In this document: positions 24,873 to 32,978 of the stretch, piece after piece
Numbering within the stretch: the stretch's first letter is position 1
Layout: each line of letters opens with the position of its first letter
DNA from: Sinosporangium siamense
GTDB taxonomy: Bacteria; Actinomycetota; Actinomycetes; Streptosporangiales; Streptosporangiaceae
Direction: 5' to 3'
Length of the DNA: 64,000 nucleotides
NCBI RefSeq assembly: GCF_016863435.1
Contig: NZ_BOOW01000057.1
Coordinates: forward strand, 1 to 64,000
Position numbers and translations under genes: made by a program
The notes under the pieces: generated by a model
The model's database searches: none
Seen by the model: the letters and a program-made list of their open reading frames with translations, nothing else
Told to the model about the DNA's origin: nothing

Positions 24873-24906
24873 CTAAATGACTGGAATTCCTATTTTAGTC
24901 ATTTAG
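24873..24906 (-). promoter_or_regulatory. Palindromic operator upstream of the TetR gene
   Basis: CTAAATGACT (24873-24882) and AGTCATTTAG (24897-24906) are perfect 10-bp arms around a 14-nt AT-rich spacer (GGAATTCCTATTTT). It lies 12 bp upstream of the TetR start and stands out from the GC-rich background. This is the geometry of a TetR operator overlapping its own promoter. Confidence 0.75.
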
Positions 24907-25203
24907 AGCTCTGTGCTGCTCGCCGGCCCCGGCGAAAGGTTCGTGGTCAGCTTCGAACGGCCCCCCTGACCTGCACTGACGCAATCGCGTGTGCCTGACT
25001 GCAGCACTGCTAGCCGTCTGTCGATCGCGTCTCGGATTCGCGCTGCGCGATCGACCCGGTCGGCCTCCGCGCGACCAAGGGTGTGGCGAGCTTCCTGCCT
25101 GTGGGGCGGGTTCGCCTTCTCAGCGCCAAGGTGGAGGTTGTCCCCCTCTTCGCCCTTCCGCGATTCGGTGAACCTTGGCGTGGTTCTGCGGATCGAAGAA
25201 GAC
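24907..25203 (+). other. Intergenic region before the DUF817 gene
   Basis: No gene is supported in either strand. It contains the divergent regulatory region for TetR (right to left) and the leader of the DUF817 gene; CGATCGC-type short palindromes around 25020-25060 are seen but not interpreted. A GTG-initiated in-frame extension (from about 25168) would add residues NLGVVLRIEED to the DUF817 protein. Confidence 0.35.
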
Positions 25204-26031
25204 ATGAGGTTCTTTGTCGTGCAGATGTTCCGTTTCACGTGGGCAGAGCTGAAATCGTGCGCGTTCGCGGTTGCCCTGTTTGTGGGGCTTGCCGTTTCGT
25301 CGATCCTGCCGTTGCCGATCCCGCGCTATGACGCGCTGCTGGTGTTCGCGGTGGCGGTGACGGTGGTCTTTCGTGTCCTGCGGTGGGAGAGCAGCCAGGA
25401 GACAGTTGTCATCGCCGGGTTTCATCTGGTCGGTCTGGCCTTTGAGATGATCAAGGTGCGGCTCGGGTCCTGGAGCTATCCCGAAGACGCCTACACCAAG
25501 TTCGGCGGGGTGCCGCTGTACAGCGGATTCCTCTACGCAGCGGTGGGCAGCTACGTATGCGCGGCCTGGCGGATCTTCTCGCTGCGCCTGGTGGCCTACC
25601 GGACGGTGCCGGTGACCTGCCTGGCGGTGGCGATCTACGCCAACTTCGTCAGCCAGCACTGGTGGATCGACCTGCGGCTCCCGTTGGCCGTCGCGCTGGT
25701 CCTGGCCACGTGGGGGACGGTGGTGCACTTCACCGTGGGCGAGCATCGCTACCAGATGCCATTGGCACTGTCGCTCACACTCATCGGGTTCTTCCTGTGG
25801 GTGGCGGAGAACATCGCCACCTACCTCGGCGCCTGGGAGTATCCCCACCAGAGGGAGACCTGGCAGCTGGTCCATGCCAGCAAGGTCGGGTCCTGGGCGC
25901 TGCTGGTCAGCGTCACGTTTGTGATCGTCGCTTCCTGGCAGGCGCGCCGGGGACGGCTCCACCTGACCGGTGCCCGGTCGCGTCCCCGCGGGTGGGCACT
26001 GCCTGTGCGCCGCGTCCCCGCCGATGGATGA
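25204..26031 (+). CDS. DUF817 family integral membrane protein
   Basis: A 275-aa protein with about eight membrane segments, starting at ATG 25204 (GAAGAAG upstream). Conserved features are FEMIKVRLGSWSYPE, FGGVPLYSGFLYAAVGSYVC and the late FFLWVAENIATYLGAWEYP followed by VHASKVGSWALL, which I associate with the DUF817 family. These proteins have no established function; the conserved acidic and His residues in and between helices could bind metal or lipid. It precedes the two-component genes by 96 bp on the same strand, so co-transcription is possible but not shown. Confidence 0.78.
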   Translation: MRFFVVQMFRFTWAELKSCAFAVALFVGLAVSSILPLPIPRYDALLVFAVAVTVVFRVLRWESSQETVVIAGFHLVGLAFEMIKVRLGSWSYPEDAYTKFGGVPLYSGFLYAAVGSYVCAAWRIFSLRLVAYRTVPVTCLAVAIYANFVSQHWWIDLRLPLAVALVLATWGTVVHFTVGEHRYQMPLALSLTLIGFFLWVAENIATYLGAWEYPHQRETWQLVHASKVGSWALLVSVTFVIVASWQARRGRLHLTGARSRPRGWALPVRRVPADG

Positions 26032-26127
26032 GCGTTTGGTGCGGTCTTCTCGGGCCTGCGCGCTTCCCGCGATCCGCGTCCGCTTTCTTTCGCTCCCGCT
26101 TATGCCTGTCCGCCTATAAACCCTGTC

Positions 26128-26829
26128 ATGGACAAATGCCCTCCCCCGTGTGTGCTGGTCGTCGATGACGAGCCGAGCATTCGTGAGCTGCTGTCGGAGG
26201 CCTTGACCCTGAACGGCTTCGGCGTGCGGACCGCCTCCTGCGGGCGTGCGGCGCTGGAGGAGATCGAGCGGGCGCAGCCTGACATCGTCGTCCTTGACGT
26301 GATGTTGCCTGACATCGATGGCTTCTCGGTGGCACGGAGGCTGCGTGAGGTGCCAGGCAACCCGCCAGTGCTCTTCCTGACCGCGAAGGGCACGGTGGGG
26401 GATCGTATCGCCGGCCTTACCGCGGGGGGCGACGACTACGTCACCAAGCCCTTCAGCCTGGAGGAGGTGGTGTTGCGGCTGCGGGCGATCCTGCGGCGCA
26501 TGAGGCCGCCGGAGGAGCAGGTCGACGACGGGGTGGTGCGTTATGCGGACCTGGAGCTGGATGAGCAGGCTCATGCCGTACGGCGGGCGGGGAGGCCGAT
26601 TCATCTGTCCCCGACGGAGTTCGCGCTGCTGCGCTATCTGATGATCAACTCTGGGTGTGTGGTCAGCAAGGCGCAGATCCTGGAGCGTGTGTGGGACCAC
26701 GGATTCGACTGCGACAGCCGGATCGTCGAGTCCTACATCAGCTATCTCCGGCGCAAGATCGACACCCATGGTCCGCCGCTGATTCACACCTTGCGTGGCG
26801 TCGGCTATCGCCTGTCCCTGCCGTCGTGA
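26128..26829 (+). CDS. OmpR/PhoB-family response regulator
   Basis: A 233-aa regulator. The receiver domain (about 8-120) has the acidic pair VVDDEPSIRELL, the phospho-acceptor Asp in VVLDVMLPDIDG, the Thr in LFLTAKG and the Lys in DYVTKPFSLEE. The C-terminal winged helix (about 140-230) contains LSPTEFALLRYLMINSG and ends SYISYLRRKIDTHGPPLIHT with GVGYRL. It is followed, with a one-base overlap, by its histidine kinase. CCTATAAACC near 26115-26123 may be its -10 region. Its targets may include the VTC operon immediately downstream. Confidence 0.95.
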   Translation: MDKCPPPCVLVVDDEPSIRELLSEALTLNGFGVRTASCGRAALEEIERAQPDIVVLDVMLPDIDGFSVARRLREVPGNPPVLFLTAKGTVGDRIAGLTAGGDDYVTKPFSLEEVVLRLRAILRRMRPPEEQVDDGVVRYADLELDEQAHAVRRAGRPIHLSPTEFALLRYLMINSGCVVSKAQILERVWDHGFDCDSRIVESYISYLRRKIDTHGPPLIHTLRGVGYRLSLPS

Positions 26830-28241
26830 TGCGGGCCGGTCGTCCTTGGCCGTTGCGGCTGCGGTTGCTCGCGGCACTGCTGGGCCTGTGCGCGCTGGGG
26901 TTGACGGTCTTTGCCGTGTCCGGCGTGGTGGTGCTGGAGCGGTCGTTGCTTAAGCGGGTGGATGTCCAGCTTCGCGAATTCGCCGCGACGGTCGGCCGGC
27001 GTCCGCCGCCCACGGCGCAGCTCAGGCCCCCGGCGAATCTGGAGTTGCCGAGTCAGTTCCAGGTCGCCTTTTACTCCGCCTCCGGCGACCTGGTGCGTCA
27101 GCTGGCCTCGGCGCCCTTCGACGGGCCCGCCATCGGCGCCGAGACCGTCTCCACTGCGCCGCGTCGGCCGTTCACCACGGCAGGCCGGGTAGGTGAGCAG
27201 GATTGGCGGGTTTTGGTGGAGGATCTCCCGAACGGTGATCGGGTGGCCGTGTCGATGTCGCTGGGGGCCAATCAGGCGACTGTGCGGCAGTTGCTGGTCA
27301 TTCAGGTGGTCACCGGCGTCGTGGTGTTGACGCTGCTCGGCGCGCTGGCCTGGGTGGTGGTGCGAATCGGGCTCCGCCCGCTCACCAGGATGGAGAGTAC
27401 GGCGGAGGCCATCGCGGCCGGGGACATCGACCGCCGGGTGGCGGACGCCGATCCGCGCACCGAGATCGGGCACCTCGGGCGGGCGCTGAACACGATGCTG
27501 GAGCGCCTGGCCACTGCTCTGCGCGCCCGGGAGCAATCCGAAGGGCGGCTGCGGCATTTCGTCGCCGACGCCTCCCACGAGCTGCGCACCCCGCTGACGT
27601 CGATCCGGGGCTTCGCCGAGTTGTACCACCACGGGCAGGAGGCCCGCGATCCGATGGCCGAGCGGCTGCTCGGCCGGATCGAGAACGAGGCCGGGCGCAT
27701 GGGTGTACTCGTTGAGGACATGCTGCTGCTGGCGCAACTTGACCGGGAGCCGATGCTGGAGCACAGCACAGTCGACCTGCGGGTGCTGGCGGGTGACGTG
27801 GTGCACGCCGCGCGTGCCCGCGACCCCGGACGGACGATCAAGCTTGAGGTTCCGGCCGACTCGGTGTTCGTGCTCGGTGACGAGCACCGCCTGCACCAGG
27901 TGATCGCCAACCTGGTCGGCAACGCCATCACGCACACCGCCGGCGGCACGCCCATACATGTCAAGGTCGCACATGAGCCGTTAGGGGCGGGCGGGACGGC
28001 TGTCGTGCAGGTGCACGACGAGGGTGTGGGCATCGACCCCGGGCATCTGCCGTACGTCTTCGACCGTTTTTACCGGGCGGATCCCAGCCGTTCGCGTGCT
28101 CACGGCGGCACGGGCCTGGGGCTGGCCATCGCCGCCGCTCTGGTGGAGGCGCATGGGGGCCGGATCGAGGTGGCGAGCGTCGCCGGCCGGGGGACGACGT
28201 TCCGGGTCCTGCTGCCCTCGCACCGGCCGTCGGACGGCTGA
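26829..28241 (+). CDS. Sensor histidine kinase
   Basis: A 470-aa membrane kinase whose ATG 26829 overlaps the response-regulator stop. Membrane spans at about residues 11-35 and 158-182 flank an extracellular sensor of about 120 residues. HAMP follows (RPLTRMESTAEAIAAGDIDR), then the phospho-His box FVADASHELRTPLTSIRGFA and ATP-binding motifs: N box HQVIANLVGNAITHT, G1 DEGVGIDPGHLPYVFDRFYR and G2 GGTGLGLAIAAALVEAHGG. All catalytic elements are present. The sensor has no recognisable domain. Paired with the upstream regulator. Confidence 0.95.
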   Translation: MRAGRPWPLRLRLLAALLGLCALGLTVFAVSGVVVLERSLLKRVDVQLREFAATVGRRPPPTAQLRPPANLELPSQFQVAFYSASGDLVRQLASAPFDGPAIGAETVSTAPRRPFTTAGRVGEQDWRVLVEDLPNGDRVAVSMSLGANQATVRQLLVIQVVTGVVVLTLLGALAWVVVRIGLRPLTRMESTAEAIAAGDIDRRVADADPRTEIGHLGRALNTMLERLATALRAREQSEGRLRHFVADASHELRTPLTSIRGFAELYHHGQEARDPMAERLLGRIENEAGRMGVLVEDMLLLAQLDREPMLEHSTVDLRVLAGDVVHAARARDPGRTIKLEVPADSVFVLGDEHRLHQVIANLVGNAITHTAGGTPIHVKVAHEPLGAGGTAVVQVHDEGVGIDPGHLPYVFDRFYRADPSRSRAHGGTGLGLAIAAALVEAHGGRIEVASVAGRGTTFRVLLPSHRPSDG

Positions 28242-28252
28242 GCCCGCTTGTC

Positions 28253-28285
28253 GTTCACCTTTGGTTCACACATTGTTCCCAGCTT
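28253..28285 (+). promoter_or_regulatory. PHO-box-like triple 11-nt direct repeat before the VTC operon
   Basis: Three consecutive 11-nt units begin with GTTC: GTTCACCTTTG (28253-28263), GTTCACACATT (28264-28274) and GTTCCCAGCTT (28275-28285). In Streptomyces, PhoP binds direct-repeat units of 11 nt with consensus close to GTTCACC. The block lies between the kinase stop and the VTC gene, 37 bp before ATG 28322, the right place for an activator or promoter-overlapping site. OmpR-type regulators other than PhoP use the same layout, so the neighbouring regulator is an alternative binder. Confidence 0.65.
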
Positions 28286-28321
28286 TGTGCTGTCGGATGT
28301 GCGCAACATTAAAGGAGGGGC

Positions 28322-29248
28322 ATGCTGCAACGATTTCGCAGGAAGTCCATCTTCGGACGTCAGAGCGCCGAGACGACCGCTACCGCGACCACGGCGACAC
28401 CGGCGGTGGACGGCGACGCGGGTCACCGGTTGCGCGCACCGAGCAAGCTGCACGCCTTCAACCGCTACGAGATCAAATATCTGATCGACGCCGAGCGGGT
28501 GGACGAGTTGCGCGAGGAGGTGGAACAGCGCCTCGAACGCGACCGGTATTGCCCGGAAGAGGGCTACAAAATCTGGAGCGTCTACTACGACACCCGGCAA
28601 CTCCGCTTCTACTGGGAAAAGATCGAAGGGCTAAAGTTCCGCCGCAAACTGCGCATCCGCCACTACGGTGACCGGTTCGCCGCCACCGATGAGACGCCGG
28701 TCTTCGTCGAGATCAAGCAGCGGGTCAACCGGGTCACCCAGAAGCGCCGGGTGCGCCTGCCCTACGCCGACGCGCTGCGCCTGTGCGACGGGCGGCAGAT
28801 GGTCGAGCACGAGCCGGGCGGGCGGGCCTTCCTGGAGGAGGTCCTCGACCTTGTGTCCCGGTTGGAGCTGCACGCCACCGCGATGACCGGTTACACCCGC
28901 CACGCCTATGTGGGGCGTGATGCCGATGTCGGGCTGCGCGTCACCTTTGACCGGCGCGTCCGCGGGCGCGACCGCGACTTTCACTTCAGCGCCGACGCCG
29001 AGAACAGGCTCATCGTCCCGGTACACAAAGCGATCATGGAGGTGAAGGCCAACGAGCGGGTGCCCTACTGGTTCACGGATCTGGCCGCCGCCAGGGATCT
29101 GCGGGTGGTACGGGTGTCCAAGTACTGCCAGAGCGTGGAGGCCTATGGGCTGGCACCACGTTCGATCTTCCATCTTCCCGATCTGCCCGACCTTTCCGAC
29201 GACCACTCCCTCGGCGCCGTCCGGCCGCCCGTGCGTATGGAGGCCTGA
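28322..29248 (+). CDS. VTC-domain polyphosphate polymerase-type protein
   Basis: A 308-aa cytoplasmic protein, ATG 28322 behind AAAGGAGGGG. From residue 38 it follows the VTC4-like tunnel fold: HAFNRYEIKYLID, SVYYDTRQLRFYWEKIEGLK, FRRKLRIRHYG, FVEIKQRVNRVTQKRRV, and MTGYTRHAYVG; the last strand carries IMEVKANERVPYWF, with the catalytic Glu and basic residues lining the tunnel. Eukaryotic VTC4 makes polyphosphate from ATP, and bacterial relatives are annotated as polyphosphate polymerase domain proteins. It is followed after 5 bp by DUF4956 and then CotH, a recurrent bacterial trio. A PHO-like box upstream fits a phosphate-linked role. Confidence 0.88.
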   Translation: MLQRFRRKSIFGRQSAETTATATTATPAVDGDAGHRLRAPSKLHAFNRYEIKYLIDAERVDELREEVEQRLERDRYCPEEGYKIWSVYYDTRQLRFYWEKIEGLKFRRKLRIRHYGDRFAATDETPVFVEIKQRVNRVTQKRRVRLPYADALRLCDGRQMVEHEPGGRAFLEEVLDLVSRLELHATAMTGYTRHAYVGRDADVGLRVTFDRRVRGRDRDFHFSADAENRLIVPVHKAIMEVKANERVPYWFTDLAAARDLRVVRVSKYCQSVEAYGLAPRSIFHLPDLPDLSDDHSLGAVRPPVRMEA

Positions 29249-29253
29249 CCCAT

Positions 29254-29931
29254 ATGGACTTCTCCTTCCAGGACCTGTCGGGCACGTTCAGCGTGGCCGA
29301 CATCGCCATCGCCATGGCGTTGTCCTTCGTGCTGAGCGCGATGATCGGCTGGGTCTACCGGGCGACGCACCGCAACGTCTCCTACAGCCAGTCCTACGTG
29401 CAGACGCTGGTCATCCTCGGAATGCTCATCTCGCTGATCATGCTTGTGGTCGGCTCGAACATCGCCCGCGCGTTCGCCCTGGTCGGCGCGTTGTCGGTGG
29501 TCCGCTTCCGCAACGCCATCAAGGAGACCCGCGACGTCGGGTTCGTCTTCCTGGTGATGGGCGTCGGCATGGCCGTCGGCACGCGGTTCTATCTGCTGGC
29601 CGTGGTCGCTGCCGTGACCATTTCGCTGATCATCATGATCATGCACCGGTTCAACTGGTTCCAGCTCAATGTGCGCCGCCAGGTGGTCAAGGTGCAGGTG
29701 CCTTCGGATGAGGACTTCACCCAAGCCATCCAGGACGTGCTGGTACGGCACACCGACGAGTTCGAGCTGGTCAGCATGGAGTCCATCCGGGCCGGCGCGC
29801 TCATGGAGCTGATGTACACCGTGAAGATCAAGAAGGGGCACGAACCGGCGGACGTGATCGCCGCGCTGCGCGAGCGCAATCACGGCCAGTCGGTCACGGT
29901 GCTCACCGGATACGACCAGACCGACCTCTGA
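29254..29931 (+). CDS. DUF4956 membrane protein
   Basis: A 225-aa protein with about four membrane segments in residues 10-125 (ADIAIAMALSFVLSAMIGWV, LVILGMLISLIMLVVGSNIA, GFVFLVMGVGMAVGT and a fourth) and a soluble C-terminal alpha/beta domain of about 90 residues (VKVQVPSDEDFTQAIQDVL). The loop SNIARAFALVGALSVVRFRN followed by IKETRDVGFVF is the most conserved DUF4956 signature. The family is regularly encoded beside VTC-type polymerases and probably forms the membrane partner, perhaps a channel for polyphosphate; this is inference. Confidence 0.88.
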   Translation: MDFSFQDLSGTFSVADIAIAMALSFVLSAMIGWVYRATHRNVSYSQSYVQTLVILGMLISLIMLVVGSNIARAFALVGALSVVRFRNAIKETRDVGFVFLVMGVGMAVGTRFYLLAVVAAVTISLIIMIMHRFNWFQLNVRRQVVKVQVPSDEDFTQAIQDVLVRHTDEFELVSMESIRAGALMELMYTVKIKKGHEPADVIAALRERNHGQSVTVLTGYDQTDL

Positions 29932-29937
29932 CCGGCC

Positions 29938-31620
29938 ATGGCGCGACTAAAGCACCGTATCCCGGTCTCACTCCGGCAGAACTGGAAGCTGGTCGCCGCG
30001 TGTGGGGCGTTCCTCGCAGTCTGCGTGCTGGTCTTCGGCAGCGGCACAATACGTCCGTATGTCACCAGCGTCCGCAGTGCCTCCGGCAACACGGTCGTCA
30101 CCGACCTGACCGGCGGCAAGGATCTGTTCACCGCCTCGACCCCCCACGAGGTGAAGCTCACGTTCACCGACGAGGCGTACGAGGACATGCTGACCGAGTA
30201 CTTCAAGTCGGGGGAGAAGAACTACGTCGAAGCCGACCTCGTCATCGACGGCACCACGATCCCGAGCGTGGGCGTCCGGCTGAAAGGCAATTCCACGCTG
30301 ATGGGGCTGACCTGGAAAGGCCAGTCTCGTGCGCGGGAGCGGGGCGGGCCGGGTGGTGGTCCAGGGGGCGGCCGGCCGCCTGAGGGCTTCGAACCACCTG
30401 AAGGTATGCCGAACCCCCCCGAGGGCATGGCCCCTCCGGACGGCATGCAGCCGCCGCAGAATCTTGCGGGCGCCGGGGGTGGGCAAGGCCGTGATCCCGG
30501 CGCGGGTTTCGGGGGGCTTAGCCGTACGCCGCTCAAAGCCGAGGAACCGGAGAACCTGCCCTGGCTGATCAGCTTCGACGAATTCGTGGAGGGCCGCCGC
30601 TACCAGGGACACAGCCAGATCGCCGTACGGCCGTCCTCGATGGGGTCGGCGACGCTGCTCAAGGAGTCGCTGGCGATTTCCATGGTCGGCGCGTCCGGTG
30701 AGCCGTCCCAGGGTTACGCCTACAGTTCCTTCTCGGTCAACGGCCGCTCTTCGGCGCCGCGACTGCTGGTGGAGTATCTCGACGAGGGGTACGCCGAAAG
30801 GCTCGGTGCCGGTGTGCTCTACAAGTCCTTGGCCTCCTCCACCTTCTCCTACAAAGGCGAGGACCAGACCGCGTACACCGCCGATTTCAAGCAGGTCAAC
30901 CGTAAGGGCGAGCAGGATCTTCAGCCGGTGATCGACCTGATCAAGTGGGTGGAACAGTCCTCGGACGAGGAATTCGCCGCCGGTCTGGCGTCCAGAGTGG
31001 ACGTGGAGTCCTTCGCCCGCTATCTCGCGTTGCAGAACATGCTGCTGAACTTCGATGACATGGCGGGGCCGGGGCGCAACTACTACCTGTGGTACGACCT
31101 TGGCACCAAGAGATTCAAAGTGATCAACTGGGATCTCAACCTCGCCTTCGGCGGCAATGCGAGCGCGGGGCCGGACGATTCCATCGGCATGGGGGGCTTT
31201 AGAGGCGGAGCCGAAGGCGACCGCCGGCCTCGGGCTGAGGCTCAAGGTGAGAACCAGGGCCAGGGGCAGAACCCCAGTCCGAGTCCGAGCGCGAGTCAGA
31301 CCCCCGGCCAGGGTCAGGCTCGTCAGCCCGGTCAGGGGGGCGGCGGTGGTGGCATGCGAATGGGGCACGTCCTGAAGGAGCGCTTCCTGAAGACCCCCGC
31401 CTTCAAAGAGATCTACCGGCAGCAATACCAGAAGTTGTATCAAGACCTTCTGGTCACCGGTAAGGCAGGCACCCTTCTGGATCAGGCGACCGCGTCCTAT
31501 CGGTCTATCCAGGGCGCCGACGCCGAGGAAGCGCAGAAGGAGCTCACTTCTCTGCGCACCACGCTCACGACCCGCACCGAGGTCCTGGGCAAGGCATTCG
31601 CCGAGAATGGCGCGGGCTGA
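29938..31620 (+). CDS. CotH-family secreted/membrane-anchored protein kinase-like protein
   Basis: A 560-aa protein with an N-terminal membrane anchor (about residues 16-38) and an extracellular CotH domain. Recognisable blocks are SVGVRLKGNSTLMGL and LALQNMLLNFDDMAGPGRNY with YYLWYDLGTKRFKVINWDLN, the CotH nucleotide/metal site (W-D-L-N in place of the usual D-x-D). Two disordered inserts break the domain: Gly/Pro/Met-rich PPEGM repeats (about residues 137-190) and a Gly/Gln/Ser/Pro stretch (about 420-475). CotH proteins are atypical extracellular kinases first known from spore coats. Six bp after DUF4956, so same operon; start ATG 29938. Confidence 0.85.
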   Translation: MARLKHRIPVSLRQNWKLVAACGAFLAVCVLVFGSGTIRPYVTSVRSASGNTVVTDLTGGKDLFTASTPHEVKLTFTDEAYEDMLTEYFKSGEKNYVEADLVIDGTTIPSVGVRLKGNSTLMGLTWKGQSRARERGGPGGGPGGGRPPEGFEPPEGMPNPPEGMAPPDGMQPPQNLAGAGGGQGRDPGAGFGGLSRTPLKAEEPENLPWLISFDEFVEGRRYQGHSQIAVRPSSMGSATLLKESLAISMVGASGEPSQGYAYSSFSVNGRSSAPRLLVEYLDEGYAERLGAGVLYKSLASSTFSYKGEDQTAYTADFKQVNRKGEQDLQPVIDLIKWVEQSSDEEFAAGLASRVDVESFARYLALQNMLLNFDDMAGPGRNYYLWYDLGTKRFKVINWDLNLAFGGNASAGPDDSIGMGGFRGGAEGDRRPRAEAQGENQGQGQNPSPSPSASQTPGQGQARQPGQGGGGGGMRMGHVLKERFLKTPAFKEIYRQQYQKLYQDLLVTGKAGTLLDQATASYRSIQGADAEEAQKELTSLRTTLTTRTEVLGKAFAENGAG

Positions 31621-31636
31621 CCTCAGGCCGAAGGCA

Positions 31637-31679
31637 AAAGGCCATCTCTCGAACTCACCGTGGTCGGGAGGTGGCCTTT
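31637..31679 (+). terminator. Terminator of the VTC/DUF4956/CotH operon
   Basis: AAAGGCCA (31637-31644) pairs with TGGCCTTT (31672-31679) and the stem can extend by weaker pairs. The A/T flanks give an intrinsic terminator readable in both directions, 16 bp after the CotH stop and between convergent genes. Confidence 0.65.
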
Positions 31680-31745
31680 CGATGTCGCGCGGTGGCAAAA
31701 GAGGGCACCGCCAACCATCCCGTTCATGAGCCGTCCCGGACTGCT

Positions 31746-32552
31746 TTACGGCTTGCGCCCGACGGCGGCGTACATGTTGGTGGCGGTGTCCGGAAGGGGC
31801 TCGTCGCCGGGCGCGGGGCGCCAGTTGGGCATCGGGACGACACCTGGGGGAAGGAGTTCCAGGCCGGTGAACAGGCGCTCCACCTCGGCGCGGTCGCGGA
31901 GGTACATCGGGATGCCGCGGCGGGTGTACTCCGCGGCCAGCCGCCCAGACTCGGGGGCGAGGTCGCCGGTGGGGATGGTGATGGCGAGGTAGCTACCCGA
32001 GGCGAGGGGGGAGAGCAGCGCCTCCACCAGGCCCTGGGCGTCTTCCACGAACTGGAGCATCGCGATCACCGTGAGTGCGACCGGCTGGGAGAGGTTGAGC
32101 ACCTCCTCGAGTGAGGGGTCGGCGAGGAGGGCCTCAGGGGAGTTCATATCAGCCTGGATGTAGACGATGCGCCCCTCGGGCTTGCCGACCAGCAAAGCGC
32201 GGGCGTGTGTCAGGACGATGGGGTCGTTGTCGACGTAGACGATCCGCGCGTCGGGCGCCGTCTCCTGGGCCACCTCGTGCAGGTTGGGCGAGGCGGGGAT
32301 GCCGGTGCCGACATCGATGAACTGGCGCACCCCGAGACCGGTGAGAAAGCGGACCATCCTGTGCATGCAGGCCCGGTTGGCGAGCATCGAGGTGCGTAGT
32401 CCGGGCCAGTCGGTCAGCACTTGGGCTGCGGTTTCCCGGTCGGCGGCGAAGTGGTCTTTGCCGCCCATGATGTAGTTGTAGACCCTGGCCGAATGCGGCC
32501 GGTTGGTCTGCAGGTCGACTGGCGCTAGCCCATCTCTGATGGCATCTGACAT
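31746..32552 (-). CDS. SAV2177-type S-adenosylmethionine-dependent methyltransferase
   Basis: A 268-aa protein. ATG 32552 gives MSDAIRDGLAPVDLQTNRPH and keeps the family start (RPHSARVYNYIMGGKDHFAA); a longer start at 32603 lacks conservation. The SAM-binding glycine motif is FIDVGTGIPASPNLHEVA and the acidic motif VYVDNDPIVLTHA. This DUF574 / SAV2177 family is large in Streptomyces and relatives and often linked to regulation or secondary metabolism, but substrates are unknown. It stands alone. Confidence 0.92.
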   Translation of the reverse strand: MSDAIRDGLAPVDLQTNRPHSARVYNYIMGGKDHFAADRETAAQVLTDWPGLRTSMLANRACMHRMVRFLTGLGVRQFIDVGTGIPASPNLHEVAQETAPDARIVYVDNDPIVLTHARALLVGKPEGRIVYIQADMNSPEALLADPSLEEVLNLSQPVALTVIAMLQFVEDAQGLVEALLSPLASGSYLAITIPTGDLAPESGRLAAEYTRRGIPMYLRDRAEVERLFTGLELLPPGVVPMPNWRPAPGDEPLPDTATNMYAAVGRKP

Positions 32553-32861
32553 ATCCGGATTCCGCCTTCCGTTGGTCCCTGTCACGATCTCACCGTCGCC
32601 CACTCAAGATCAACCAAAGAGCCTCAACTCTTATTGTCATAAAACGTGACATCTGCTGACTCGGGTGTGCCCAGACGCACCCCGGCCCACTCCCCTCCGA
32701 AGCCGACACGTCGCGTACGGCGAAAGCCTCGCGCGGTGGCGTGGATGACAACGTGTCGCGTCCCCAGCCCGAACTCGGACGTCTGTGGGCTGTCGGCCTG
32801 TTCCGCTCCTGGCCACTATGGGCGCAGCGGCGCCGGACGGCGGGCGCGAGGAGGTGGCGGT
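32553..32861 (+). other. Intergenic region with no recognised gene
   Basis: Contains the promoter of the methyltransferase gene (AT-rich around 32620-32650, TTATTGTCATAAAACG) and the leader of the decayed ABC operon. No coding frame is supported. Confidence 0.4.
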
Positions 32862-32978
32862 GTGAAGCGAATCGATTTACCACGATATGCAGGCGGCCTC
32901 GCAGCCGTGGCGCTGGTCATGCAGTTGAGCGCGTGTGGCGGCGGCCCCGAAGGCGCCAAGGACCCGGGCGGCCGGTGA
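32862..32978 (+). pseudogene. Signal-peptide remnant of a solute-binding lipoprotein
   Basis: GTG 32862, with GCGAGGAGG about ten bases upstream, starts a 38-codon frame: VKRIDLPRYAGGLAAVALVM followed by QLSACGGGPEGAKD, a perfect lipoprotein signal with lipobox LSAC, then TGA. Only the export signal of a substrate-binding protein remains; the whole binding domain is missing. The next bases already code for the middle of an ABC permease, so a deletion joined the two. Confidence 0.75.

Noticed and set aside
25120-26877. 585-codon minus-strand frame opposite DUF817 and the response regulator
   Set aside because: Gln/His/Arg-rich shadow with no recognisable domain; the plus-strand genes are well supported.
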